Source: Blepharisma japonicum
Lineage: Eukaryota; Ciliophora; Heterotrichea; Heterotrichida; Blepharismidae
Direction: 5' to 3'
NCBI GenBank assembly: GCA_949751835.1
Contig: CATKHK010000099.1
Coordinates: forward strand, 1 to 64,000
Length of the DNA stretch: 64,000 nt
Part shown: piece by piece, positions 1 to 9,824 of the stretch
Position numbering within the stretch: position 1 is the stretch's first letter
Layout of the letters: every line of letters begins with the position of its first letter
The notes under the pieces: generated by a model
What the model was told of the DNA's origin: nothing
The model's input: the letters and a program-made list of their open reading frames with translations, nothing else
The model's database searches: none
Translations under genes and position numbers: made by a program

Positions 1-37
1 CACCCTAACACCCTAACACCCTAACACCCTAACACCC
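1..37. repeat. Telomeric repeat, chromosome left end
   Basis: Four full copies of CACCCTAA plus five further bases begin at the first base and stop where unique sequence starts. The C-rich strand reading inward from the end is the orientation expected for a left telomere. The 8-base unit is a permutation of the CCCTAACA repeat known from heterotrich ciliates. The window therefore starts at a chromosome end, consistent with the decayed genes that follow. Confidence 0.93.
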
Positions 38-114
38 ATTCCTAATTAGCATCTACTTTTTAAAAATGATTAATAAGCTGAGCACAGCCTGGAGAAAAAG
101 TATCAAGAAGAAAA

Positions 115-170
115 TATAGTGAAATTCCGAGGATGGCACCATTCCGCGCCATCCTCGGAATGTTACTATA
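115..170. repeat. 56-bp near-perfect inverted repeat, MITE-like or hairpin
   Basis: The left arm (115-137) starts TATAGTGAAATTCCGAGGAT and the right arm (148-170) is its reverse complement with two mismatches over 23 bases. The 10-base spacer is 138-147. The arms begin and end in TA, as in Tc1/mariner-type elements with a TA target duplication. The arms are much more GC-rich than the flanking AT-rich DNA. No coding capacity exists. It could be a tiny non-autonomous transposon remnant or a structured RNA or DNA element. No second copy was seen in the window by eye. Confidence 0.7.
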
Positions 171-902
171 ATGAGTTAAAACAGAAATCGTATGAAAAAG
201 AAGTAATGTTAAGTACTCAAGAATCCACTATGAAAAATTATTTATTTTGTCAATAGAGCTTAATAATAGATGCACAGAATTAAAAAAAAAGATTATATAA
301 AATCTAAAATTGTGGAACACCTGCTTAGAAATCAAATTAATTATGATAGTGTTGAATCAAAAATGAAACCATTTAAATAATATATAGAATTTAGAGACCT
401 CCAATTTAGCCTTAGAAAGAGAAAATAATTGATTCAAAATTTGAGTAGCCAATTTCCAAAAAGTTCTGTTTTCGCAAATCTGATTTGGAAAATGAAAACT
501 TAGGTCTGAGAAACAGCAATAATGATACTTTCAATAAAGAAATAAAAGATTAAAACAAGAAATAGCTGCTTTAGCTGAAAAAAGCAGATTGTTATTAATG
601 AAAATAATTGTAAAAGTAAAATTGAAAAATTGCAACAAAAAACAGTATTCTAATACCAAACATTGGAACACTTGAAAATAAACTTATTTAAAGTATCTTT
701 AGTAATAAACAATTTATTGCAAGAGAAAATTCATAACCTTGAAGAGCCAGTTATCAGAACAAAATACAGATTTACTGTCAGAAATAGGTGATATACAGAT
801 TATCAGAAAGTTATTCCAATTTATTCCCTGTCTTTAATTAAAAGGATGAATGTGATGAACTAGATAATTATGCAGTAACAATTGCGAAATCTATTATAAG
901 GA
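171..902. other. Subtelomeric AT-rich DNA without a gene
   Basis: No open frame survives when UGA is read as Trp and UAA/UAG as stops. Short stretches rich in Lys, Glu, Asn and Gln codons (around 540-640) look like eroded coiled-coil coding sequence, but no family can be assigned. Confidence 0.5.
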
Positions 903-2174
903 TTAACTATTCTTAACATTTATACATGATGAGAAACGACAAGGAGTCCCAGATAGCAGCACTTCGACTCTACCATTCACATCAAATAGTAATGTAATTC
1001 CAGAAGCTGGATTTCACTTACCAAAACAAAATAGCTTGCCATTTGGGAGTTGAGTTATGCAAGTGCCTGAGTCTAGTGGTTCTGGAGTCTGCAAGATTTT
1101 GACTTCTTTGGTTTCAGTTTCAGTGTTATAAATAATTAATTCAGTTTTGTTGTTATTCTTTTTAAGATTATAAAGAGATGTCTTTTGTTGGTAAGTATTA
1201 AGATAATCTTGGTAAGCTTGCGCTAGCAGTGGATCATAAAGGCTAGAATTGTTCTGGTACGCTGAGCGAGTTGCTTTGAAATCCATCTCTAATTCTTGAT
1301 TGTTTGGTCTACTCAAGAACTCAGCTGTTTTATGTCTTAAGGTATTAATATTCATAAGATTTAATTGGCTTTCTATTTTTTCGAGTTTACTGTTGAGATC
1401 ACTAGTAATGGAGTTTATTTTGGAATTAAGCAGCCTTGCCTCACTCTCATTATCTGTTTTGAATTTTATTAAGTTTTGAAGCACTTTTAGACTCTCACTG
1501 TTCTCATTTGCTTTTAAAGAAATCGAATCCTCAATGTTTGCTACCTTAATCCCTGTCGAATTTATAGTTTTATTATTTGCTTCAATACTGCTTTCTTTAT
1601 TGGAGAGCATAATATTAAGAAATGCTTGAAATCTCTTATTAACGAAAGATGCAATTAAACTTTCTACATCTTTACTGTATATATGAAACAACTTTGCACC
1701 ATTATACCAATGCTTTTCGGCTGAGATCATCGATTTTACTTTGTTTACAGCTTCTTCAGGCTGTAAAGTCAATAACTCTGAAATTGAGTCTTGGTTTGAC
1801 TTTAACGATTTTTTAGCTTTGCAAATTTCTAAAACCAAACCTCTTACATTAACTGAAAAGGTATTTAAATTTCTAGTGAATTGTCTTACATCTTTTTTTA
1901 GATTAGCTATACGCTGATTAAAGGAATCTCTAATTAACTTCTTTAGCTTCCAATACTTTGAATCTTCTTCCTTAAGAAATCTAAGAACAGCTTGTTTTGT
2001 CTCTTCATTAGGCTCTTCAAAAATAGAGTAAATTGAATGAGACGTGCCAGCAATTATATTTTCAATATGCCTTCCGATATGCAGCTTACAGAAGAAAGTT
2101 TCAGGAGAAGTGCATTTGCATGCATACTCAACTTTATTTTCGCAGCCAGGCTTGAAGCATTTCATTTGATCCAT
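903..2174 (-). CDS. B-box-like zinc finger, coiled-coil and truncated kelch protein
   Basis: Predicted 423 residues from ATG at 2174 to UAA at 903-905, with one in-frame UGA (Trp) at 1014. Residues 1-45 carry closely spaced Cys and His (CFKPGCENKVEYACKC, then FFCKLHIGRH), which look like a B-box-type zinc site. Residues 60-280 are Lys/Glu-rich helical coiled coil. From about residue 335 a beta-propeller begins, with a kelch-like blade (TQLPNGKLFCFGKWNPASGI) that aligns with the gene at 37254-38111. The propeller stops after about 60 residues where a full one needs about 280, so the gene appears truncated on its telomeric side. A 15-base GT...AG stretch (1007-1021) could be an intron, but reading through it with UGA as Trp matches the paralogue better. 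The molecular role is unknown; B-box/kelch proteins are often scaffolds or E3-associated. Confidence 0.7.
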
Positions 2175-3698
2175 CTACAATTATTATTATTAAAATAACT
2201 AATTTATATGAAAACATGTATATCAATCTCTTTTTATAGACAATCCTAAACACAGAAATATTAAATAAATAATTTGCATTCTGATGATAAAGAATTTATG
2301 AATAACTAACTAAGGCTTGAACTTGCATTAGCTTAAAATGAGTACTACAAGGATTAATAATGGCAAGCATACCTTTGAAAAATTTTAGGCTATCAAAATT
2401 CTTATATTGGCTACCTGATGATTTTCTTTATAGATTTTCATAGTAAAAAATCTGCATCAAATTTTTCTTTCCTTAACTAGATATAGCCATAAATAATTAT
2501 AATACTGCGATCCTCATATTTACGACTTATCATAATTCATGCTCGTTTAGCTTCCGCTAGAAAGTATAGGCTTGATGCAGTCACCTATTTAGACCACTTT
2601 AGATGTTTGTAAATTTCATTCAGCAACTAAATGACCACTCTGAGTCAATCCCAATAATAGAAGTTTAGGCCTTTACAACTCTCCTTTGAACACAGTAAGT
2701 TTATATGGGTCCTTTAGACGCCATGAGGCACCAGTCTTCCCACCACCTGGAAATTAAATTTCCAAGAGAATTTTCTTTCATTTTGTTGGGAGATATATAT
2801 TGCCACCATCAAAGTTTCAGCTCTGCAAATAAATTTTAAGATCAGCTGATTCACGACAAGCCAGAAAAATTCTATATTGAAGCTATGTGAACAGTCCTCC
2901 TAAACAAAAAGACTCTCAATAAAATCCGCTATGAGACTCTTAAAAGAGAATTTGCCATTGATATGATATGACTGATTATGGCAAAGTTAGAGCATACTAC
3001 TCTGGCGCTGTAGTTTGCCATCTATGCTGGAAATTTTAGTAGTCGCTTGCAAATCAATGGATATTGACCTAAAAAATCATTTGGATACACTGTTAATTTA
3101 TGGGTATACTAAGGAAGAAGAGGTATCCATTGCTGGGTTTCTCACCCAATCACAAGGCGTTTAAATGATTTTTGAAGAAAGCATTAATAGAATTTCTTAA
3201 TTCAGGTCCAAAACCTTCTCCAGATCTACAGAGAAGTTTTAAGACCTTGATTTGAAGAAATTATTGTCAGAGAATAAAAATTATTTGCAAATCAAGAAAG
3301 ACTAAATGAATGCGTCGAAATTATTAACAATTTAGTAAGTCTCTGTGAAGGGGTTGATGTGTCTTCTCCAGCAAAAATGGCAATATGGCTGCTGATGTTT
3401 TTGCTGAAAACAGAAAGCCATGTATCAATTTGTTAGTCTTTTTTGTAAATGTGGTTATAATTTTGCCGGGGGCTTGTATTTGTGAGTTACGACGTCGAAA
3501 AAGGTGAATAAGAATGGAGTTTGCAAGATAACATGCCGATGTACTTAGAGCTTATTAAATGAAAACATGAATATCAAGCAATGCTTATTGATAATTATTA
3601 TCAGTGCTGAATTCCATGAACTTGTAGTACCAAAATCTGATTCACTAGAGCTAAACAAATTAATGAAAAAATTGTTGAGTTCATTCGAAAAAATCAAA
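2175..3698. other. Gene-free stretch with eroded sequence
   Basis: No frame remains open for a useful length on either strand under the UGA=Trp code. Base composition is less AT-rich than ordinary intergenic DNA here, which suggests old coding sequence, but nothing recognisable remains upstream of the SEC63-like relic. Confidence 0.45.
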
Positions 3699-4560
3699 AT
3701 CTCAACCCAAAGATGCTAAAAGATTTGCTGTTATTGCTTGCATATATGAATAGAAAAAAATCTTTCAGATAAAGCCCAGATTTTGAATATGATATTAATG
3801 AAAGAAGTAAATATTATAGAAATATGCTTGATTGGGTGTATATTATTAATTCAGGCGCAAGAACAAAAAAATGAGTATTCTAACATTACTTTACCAATAG
3901 AGGTTGCTCAATTAATCGCCGCAAGTGCTCTGGCTTTATAAAAGCGATCTTTTAATGCTTCCACATATAAATAATAGTAATTTAAATTATTCAGTAAAAG
4001 CAAATAAATGGAAAATTCTGAAATTGACATCAATATTTATCAAAATCCGGAAAATCACTATCAGAACAGCAATTTCTGACATAAAAGAAGTTTTTAATTA
4101 TTTTCCAAAGCTTAAAGTAGAATATCCAGTATTTGTTGATGACAAAGAAATTGCAGATGGAGATGTTATTACTGTAAAAGTTGTAATAACAAGGAGCAGC
4201 TTCAAGAAAATCAATTTTTAAGGCATATCCACGCCCAAGAATTCCCTAATCGAAAAATGAAAAGTGGAGGCTTCTTATTGCAGAGCCAAATTTAATAAAG
4301 TCCTCTAAAATCGTTTTCACCAATGAAAGAGTTATTGAAGACAAAGACTTCAAAGTAGGGCAGAGCCCACAAGGCTTTAATATTGGCCCAGGCGAGCAGT
4401 CATGAAAACTTCACATCGACGCCTGCGAAAAGCTTAACTTTACAGTGAAAAGCCTGGAGATACCAAAAAAGAAGAGTATAAAGTCCACACCTGATTACGA
4501 AAATGCTGAAAAGAACGCTATTTTAAAGTGTGATGACTGGTTTGCAGCCTGAAGAAAAAA
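3699..4560 (+). pseudogene. Decayed SEC63-like gene (ER translocon J-protein family)
   Basis: Pieces in shifting frames follow the order of the SEC63 domain. First comes a helical part with RNMLDWVYIINSGARTKK. Next, in another frame, is ITLPIEVAQLIAASALAL, then SDLLMLPHI matching the family's SPLLQLPHI motif. Then come FPKLKVEYPVFVDDKEIADG and VITVKVVITR, matching the family's GSLVTVLVKLTR strand. Last is EKWRLLIAEPNLIKSSKIVF, matching the WW-containing strand. Lesions seen are in-frame UAA near 3770 and at 4219-4221 and frame changes near 3870-3930 and after 4221. Normal SEC63 assists post-translational import into the ER and has an N-terminal membrane and J domain, neither found here. A functional copy presumably lies elsewhere. 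Confidence 0.7.
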
Positions 4561-5187
4561 GTTCAGAAGAAGAAAATATCCCTGAGCTAGAAGAAATCCC
4601 TCAAGGTAAATCCGAAGGTTTTCATATTTCAGCTGATATGGCTTATGCTATGCATTCAAATTATGCTGAAAAGCACTAAGTAAGCTACTGGCCAACTGTA
4701 GATGGAGAGGTTGTTATAAAAAGAAATCCAATTAAAGGTATGCGACCGATATGTTGGGAGCAAGCTTATTAAAAGTCCATTCGGAGAGTAATGGAATTTT
4801 TACGCAGGAATTTATAGTGACAAATGAGTCTCCTTGTGGAACGACCATTGGCCTATTTTTTTACCATGATGGGGACTGATAATATCCCCTATTATGCAGC
4901 CTTAACGAAATCATGCTATCAAGATTCCTACAATTTTAGCAAAGGTGCTGCTTAGCCATGGCTCCAAAGGATTTGATACAAATCCGTTCCCTTTGAATGG
5001 GATTTTTGCTTCATTGTAACTCTATATGGAGGATCTTTTGCTACAACTTCGTGAACTTCGCAGCAGCAACTTCAGCATCCACCCCCAGGAGGTAGTCTAA
5101 CTGACAATCTTAATTTTGTGCTTGGTTTTAGCAATTTTCCAGCATTAGCAAGATCTGGGGAGTCCTTGTGCTCCAGAATATACACAA
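4561..5187. other. Eroded sequence between two pseudogenes
   Basis: Several short open segments on the plus strand (for example around 5090-5160) read like former coding sequence but are broken by UAA/UAG and frame changes. I do not recognise a family. Confidence 0.4.
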
Positions 5188-5815
5188 ATGGATATCCTAA
5201 GATTTTAGAGCACCTAAATGACCTTCAGTAGAATACTTCTAAGAAAAACGAGTTTATGCACTTCACCGAAGATTTGCGGACTTTACTATTAGAATCTTCC
5301 AAAAAATCTTTATTGACCTGCTTAACACGTCAACTTACCACAAATAGCATGATTTCCATGCTCAATAGCCTTCTTCCCAAACAGTCCAACATCAAGAGAT
5401 TGACCTCTTCAGTTTATTAGCAAAACATGCAAATTCTGCTAAACTCAATTAAATATACCGACAACCCTAATCAGTGAGTTACCTGGGCTATATATAGTAC
5501 AAACCAAAAAGGGGAAAAATTATTTTGGCATAGGAATGCACGCTTGAGGAATTTTTAAGCTTGATTGCAGCCAAAAATGACTCGGATTTCCCTCACTTTT
5601 TGTTATAAAATCTCTGTGAAAGAAGTTGTGGCTACTTTTTCAGAACATCTACTGAAAGATTGTGAAATTCTTCTGAAGACCATGCAATTTTGCAGAATTT
5701 CATACAGAGCAAAGACGAATCCAGCCACAATTGCAAGGGTTTTGTGGAGGCGAGAATGAAAAATAAGTATTTTACTCTCATAAGCCTCAAAAAGTGTCAA
5801 GAAGACTCAAGATAA
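5188..5815 (+). pseudogene. Decayed copy of the N-terminal half of the globin-like fusion family
   Basis: The relic starts with ATG and, across frames, gives PKILEHLNDL, where the intact gene at 59777-61768 begins MDIPRILEHLNDY. It continues with SMISMLNSLLPKQSN (intact: TMISRINNLLPKSPN), then FPHFLL (intact: FPSFCF). The family signature follows as TNPATIARVLWRR (intact: ANPSAITRVLWKK) and then MKNKYFTL in another frame (intact: TKNKYFTI). Order and spacing match the intact N-terminal region for about 200 residues. Several UAA/UAG codons and at least three frame changes make it non-functional. The haem-domain half is missing. Confidence 0.8.
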
Positions 5816-5905
5816 GTGTTACCATTACTGCAGGGCTCTTTTTGGGAAGAAATAAGCTTATACATAATAAAGCTAACTTTTCTTTAGCAAATGATATAAA
5901 ATAAT

Positions 5906-6090
5906 ATGGCTTCGAAAATATGCTCCAAGCAGGACTGTGGACTTGAAGTCAAGTGTTTATGCAACTAGTCTAATTCTGAAACTTACTTCTGCTATTTTCA
6001 TTTTGCAATGTATCCTAATTGCAGATAAAACTCATGCTATTTTGGTAAATCAGAAGATAATTATTTATTTTTTGATCATCTTTACATGTT
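5906..6090 (+). pseudogene. Decayed N-terminal fragment of a B-box-like protein
   Basis: From ATG at 5906 the frame reads MASKICSKQDCGLEVKCLCN, then a UAG, then ETYFCYFHF. This mirrors the start of the gene at 903-2174 (CFKPGCENKVEYACKC, then ETFFCKLHI), with the same Cys spacing. A UAG and later a UAA interrupt it and no downstream coiled coil or propeller is readable. It is a second relic of the family found at the telomere. Confidence 0.65.
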
Positions 6091-6132
6091 TTTATATAGA
6101 AATTATTCGTCTTATCATTATATTACTATTGC

Positions 6133-8388
6133 TTAAAATTCTTCATCCCCAAATTTTCTTTGAATTCTTAATTTCCGTGGTGGATAGCAAAGATGTCCTA
6201 ATTTAGCACATTCGCTGCACCTATCTGGTAAATAATCATCTTCAAGACTTTCTGGTTTCTCTGCATACCATCTACAATCAGGCCTGTGATAGTGATTTCC
6301 ATGGGCCATCGTAGGAGATCTATAGCACGCACAAGTAAAGCAGAACACTGCTTTACATCTCGGTTCCATGCATTCTACATGCTCACATCCTTCATCTTTT
6401 ATATATGGCAATTTACACCCAGGACACTGAGATACAGCTTCTCCATTTCTCTCTAAATCTCTTATCCTACTCTTAATAAAATTTTTCTGGCAGTCTCCTT
6501 CTTCATGCCAAATCTCACTACAAGTAGTACAAAATTCATATTGGCAGTTTATACATGTAGCTCTTCGTGATTGGGGCGATTCGAATTGCTGATGACAATT
6601 TGGGCAGTTAATAATCCTGAAATCGCGATTTATCATATAAATATTCAGCTTGTTCCATGAATCTTCAGATAAAATATCTTGCAATAAAAGGGAGCCAATT
6701 TCTCCAGGGCAGTTTTCGTGAGGACATCTCATGGCTCTGGCTAAGGAATTTTGTTCAATATAGTATTCGATCATTCGTTTTAAATCGCTTTCACAGAAAT
6801 AATGGCTGCATGAGAGTTCTCTCAAGCAGCTGACTGTTAATCACTGTTGGCATATACCGCATTCTTTTAATGGTTCGGGAATAGGAACATTAACCACTAC
6901 CTGATTGGGATTTATGATTCTATCAAGAGATGGGCAGAGCTCTGATAAATTGCTGGAGCTGCTTTGAGGAGTGGTTTTTGCAGGAGGTTTTATGTCACTA
7001 TTAGGTATTGAGGGTTCACGGTGTGTCATTAATCGATAAAGTATAACTAATGAAATTACCCAAGCTGCAAAAAGTGATATAGGCACTGCTATAAATATTG
7101 CAAGCTGCCAGTCTGGAACTGAATTGCTGCTTTTTGATTCTGTAGAATTAGTCTCGTTGCCTCCTGATCCTGAACCTCCTGATCCAGAACCTCCTGATCC
7201 TGAGCCTCCTGATCCCGAGCCTCCTGATCCAGAGCCTCCTGATCCTGAGCCTCCTCCTGAATTTTTGCTAATTTGAGACTGCAATCCAACAGTAGTAAAG
7301 CCGATCCGCATCTTAGCCATATCAAAAAGTGTATAAAACCTTCTAAGAAACACATCTCCTAAAACTCATGTGTTTGCTATTGACGAATAATCAAACGCTG
7401 GATAGCAATACTCATTGATTTTTTGCATATACCCAGCAGATAAAATTTTGAATTTGAATCCATCAATTATTAATATTAAATCAGGGTATTTTTCATTGCA
7501 GTTACAAATAATCTGCCCTTTATCATCTTCATTACATGAATATTTATCATACAACTGCTTCAAAATACTAGTGATTACAACTTTTGGACCTAAAATCCAG
7601 CTGGTTCCAGGGCTGATTATCGCTTTAGACCCACCCGTAAAATTTAAATTATCAAAAATAGTATAATCATAATCCATTTGTCAATACCCATTAGAATTTG
7701 CTGCATTTATAAAAGTAAAATCGCTTTCTGCTGCATATTTAGATATATCATAGCCATCAATAATTAGCATTGATTCTCCTTTATTAGGCAAATCTGAATT
7801 GCTGTTTGAATCGTTTAAATAAAGTGAAAAAATCATGCTTGATATATCATTTTGATTGTATAAAGTACTTATAAGCGAATCGCCCCCATCATTTGAGGAA
7901 CTAAATCCTAATCCTAATACTCCATCTGGCCTAAGATCACCTGTTCCAGTCTCCTCATTAACTAAAATGATTCCTTGAGATTTAGCAGTAAGTTTTCCTA
8001 TGCTGACTGAATCACTTGCAGCATAACCTTTCATTTGTCCAACAGTCTCCAATGTTAAATATTTGCTTGTCGATTTATATGTTAGCGACTGACTTGGACT
8101 AAATTTTTTAGTTCAATCCCGGCACTGTTCACAGTCGATTGCATCAACAGCAATCCAGGAGGTTGTTAGGGATAATAGAAAAACAAAGTCTTGCGGAGGA
8201 GTTCCAATTTCAGTCTCAATAAAATATTGGGTCTAATTATATCTCACATTTTGGTCATTTGTGATAAAATTTGATGAAGAAAGAGATCTAAGTGAATTAT
8301 GAAATTTGTATAAAGGCTTTGACTTGTAATGTAAAGGTATCTTAAATGAGGCTTCTGATAAAAATGCTAAGATGAAGAAAAAGATCAT
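6133..8388 (-). CDS. Pseudo-aspartic-protease ectodomain, TM helix and RBR E3 ubiquitin ligase
   Basis: One 746-residue frame from ATG at 8388, interrupted only by a 15-nt intron at 8233-8247 (contains an in-frame UAG) and by UGA read as Trp. Residues 1-14 are a signal peptide. Residues 48-362 are a pepsin-like (A1) fold: QYFIETEIGTPPQDF, DGVLGLGF, a FSLYL strand and WVLGDVFLRRFYTLFD. Both catalytic motifs are altered: DTGSS is SLTTS at 68-72, and DTGTS is SPGTS at 254-258. The domain should be proteolytically dead and may bind ligand. Six SGSGG units (about 374-405) lead to one TM helix (about 422-448). A cytoplasmic RING1-IBR-RING2 follows from 505 (CGIC) to about 725. RING2 keeps GCEHVEC, which holds the catalytic Cys of RBR ligases such as parkin, and ends with HYHRPDC. 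A second 15-base GT...AG stretch (6830-6844) is best left unspliced because it gives normal RING1 spacing. Confidence 0.85.
7160..7249 (-). repeat. 15-bp minisatellite coding the Gly/Ser linker
   Basis: Six consecutive 15-base units (plus-strand consensus CCTCCTGATCCTGAG) differ at one or two bases and encode SGSGG pentads on the minus strand. They sit between the pepsin-like fold and the membrane helix and form a flexible extracellular stalk. The unit length is a multiple of three, so copy-number change would alter stalk length without breaking the frame. Confidence 0.9.
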
Positions 8389-9242
8389 TGATTTTATTAT
8401 CTTAAGGCTATTTATGCAGCAATGTTATAGTCCTTGAGAATTTAGTCGCTATCGCCCTATTTGTTCTACACTTTTTTGACACTATGGCAAATATATACAA
8501 AGATAACTACAAGAGCATAGTGAAAACAACTAAATTTAGCTTGAGAAATATAATCTACCTCATGCAAGTTTTTATGGAAAATCCTATTTTAAGGAATTCT
8601 ATAAAGATTTGGCCTGAAATTGAATAGAAATGCAATGTGAATACTTCTATTAGATTCTAATGTTTTTGTTTATGGTGGTTTTTAAAAGTATAAATTTAAC
8701 TATTTAGAATTAAAGATAATAATTTTAGCTAAATTTTTATTTAAAACCTGTTTCATTTAATGTGAAACAAAATTTTATATATAAATAAAGCATCTTGATT
8801 TAGAGACTGTATATAAAAAGAGTCAATGTGATTTATAATTTAAAAACTGGATTTTAAAAGTTGAAAAGTAGCTATATGAGCTAGTTTAAATTATAACTTG
8901 TATGTAATAGGTCAAGAAGAAAATTATTTAGCCCTAATTATATATTATTTGAATTAGATCAAGGGTTTTATTTCTACATCCTAATGTGCTTTTATTTTAA
9001 AGGCTACAGGCATAGATTACCTTCATATAGGCTGAGCTTGACTTAAATTTCACTCATCTCCCTTGATCAAGGACTAAGTAGTAAGGATAATCTTATGTAA
9101 AGTTAGAAATTATCTCATATAGTAAATAAACCTTATAAAGGCTTTTAAATTGCTAAATCACTAGCAAAAGTAATACGCTTCTAATTTTTTCTTGATATCA
9201 GCCATTTTCATAGGTAACTATTTTATTAATAAATAAATTAGC
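8389..9242. other. AT-rich intergenic stretch
   Basis: It separates two minus-strand genes and includes the upstream region of the dead-protease/RBR gene at its low end. No open frame, palindrome or RNA gene was recognised. Confidence 0.5.
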
Positions 9243-9824
9243 CTAAGATCTTATTAATGAGATATACGCCTCTCGAATCAATTTTTTGAGCTCATCTGCC
9301 TTTTCCTTATTATCAGAAGAAAGAATAAAATAAGCTTTAGTCATAATCGAGTACCCATCTGGGGGTCCGTTTAAATCGCTTTCTATTTGATTTTTAATGC
9401 GTTTCATCCTTCTTTTATTTAAGATTTTTCTGTCTATCTTCTCTTTAATAACACCTGTTCGTTTCCTATAATAGTTCGATTTTCTCTGCTTTTCATTTTT
9501 GAAATGGCTTTCATGCTTTAAGGCTTCTTCTTCCTAAATTGTTGTTACGTTTAAGTAGTAGTTGGATTGATCATCTAATTTAAATATTTTTGGATACCAA
9601 GTCAAGGCATAGTCAACGATTTCAAAGGCATTTTTTGTGGATGGCTTTCCCTTAGTAGTGGTCATCAAATGCCTTATGGTGCTAACATAATCTATTAAGA
9701 TTTCTATTGGAGTATGGCCATGGGCTTTTAGATAGTCTACTAGACAACCAACAGAAGTATATCTATATTTCTGATCAAGATTTCCATTGCTTCTGGCATT
9801 GATTTTATGGCTATTTTCTTCCAT
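9243..9824 (-). CDS. Winged-helix-like small protein, divergent family member 1
   Basis: 188 residues from ATG at 9824 to UAG at 9243-9245, with a 15-nt intron at 9534-9548 that must be removed because it ends in an in-frame UAG. Residues 25-95 align with three other genes in the window: VGCLVDYLKAHGHTPIEILI, a short loop with KGKPSTKN, then IFKLDDQSNYYLN. The helix-helix-loop-helix-strand order resembles a winged-helix fold. The C-terminal half is Lys/Arg-rich and helical (KRTGVIKEKIDRKILNKRRM). The intron falls just after the last wing strand, as in the paralogues. This is the most divergent copy. A nucleic-acid-binding role is inference; no named family was recognised. Confidence 0.7.

Noticed and set aside
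1007-1021. Candidate 15-nt intron in the telomere-proximal kelch gene
   Set aside because: Reading through it with UGA as Trp gives LFCFGKWNPASGI, which aligns with the paralogue LFCLATRINDKSGI at almost equal length, so splicing is not needed.
5188-5815. Transposase relic as an explanation for the repeated RVLWRR-type segment
   Set aside because: The motif aligns in order with the N-terminal half of the globin-like genes at the right end, and no DDE or reverse-transcriptase motif is present.
5937-6206. Open plus-strand stretch of 89 hydrophobic codons
   Set aside because: It starts out of frame inside the B-box relic and then overlaps the 3' end of the RBR gene on the other strand. Its hydrophobicity comes from AT-rich DNA.
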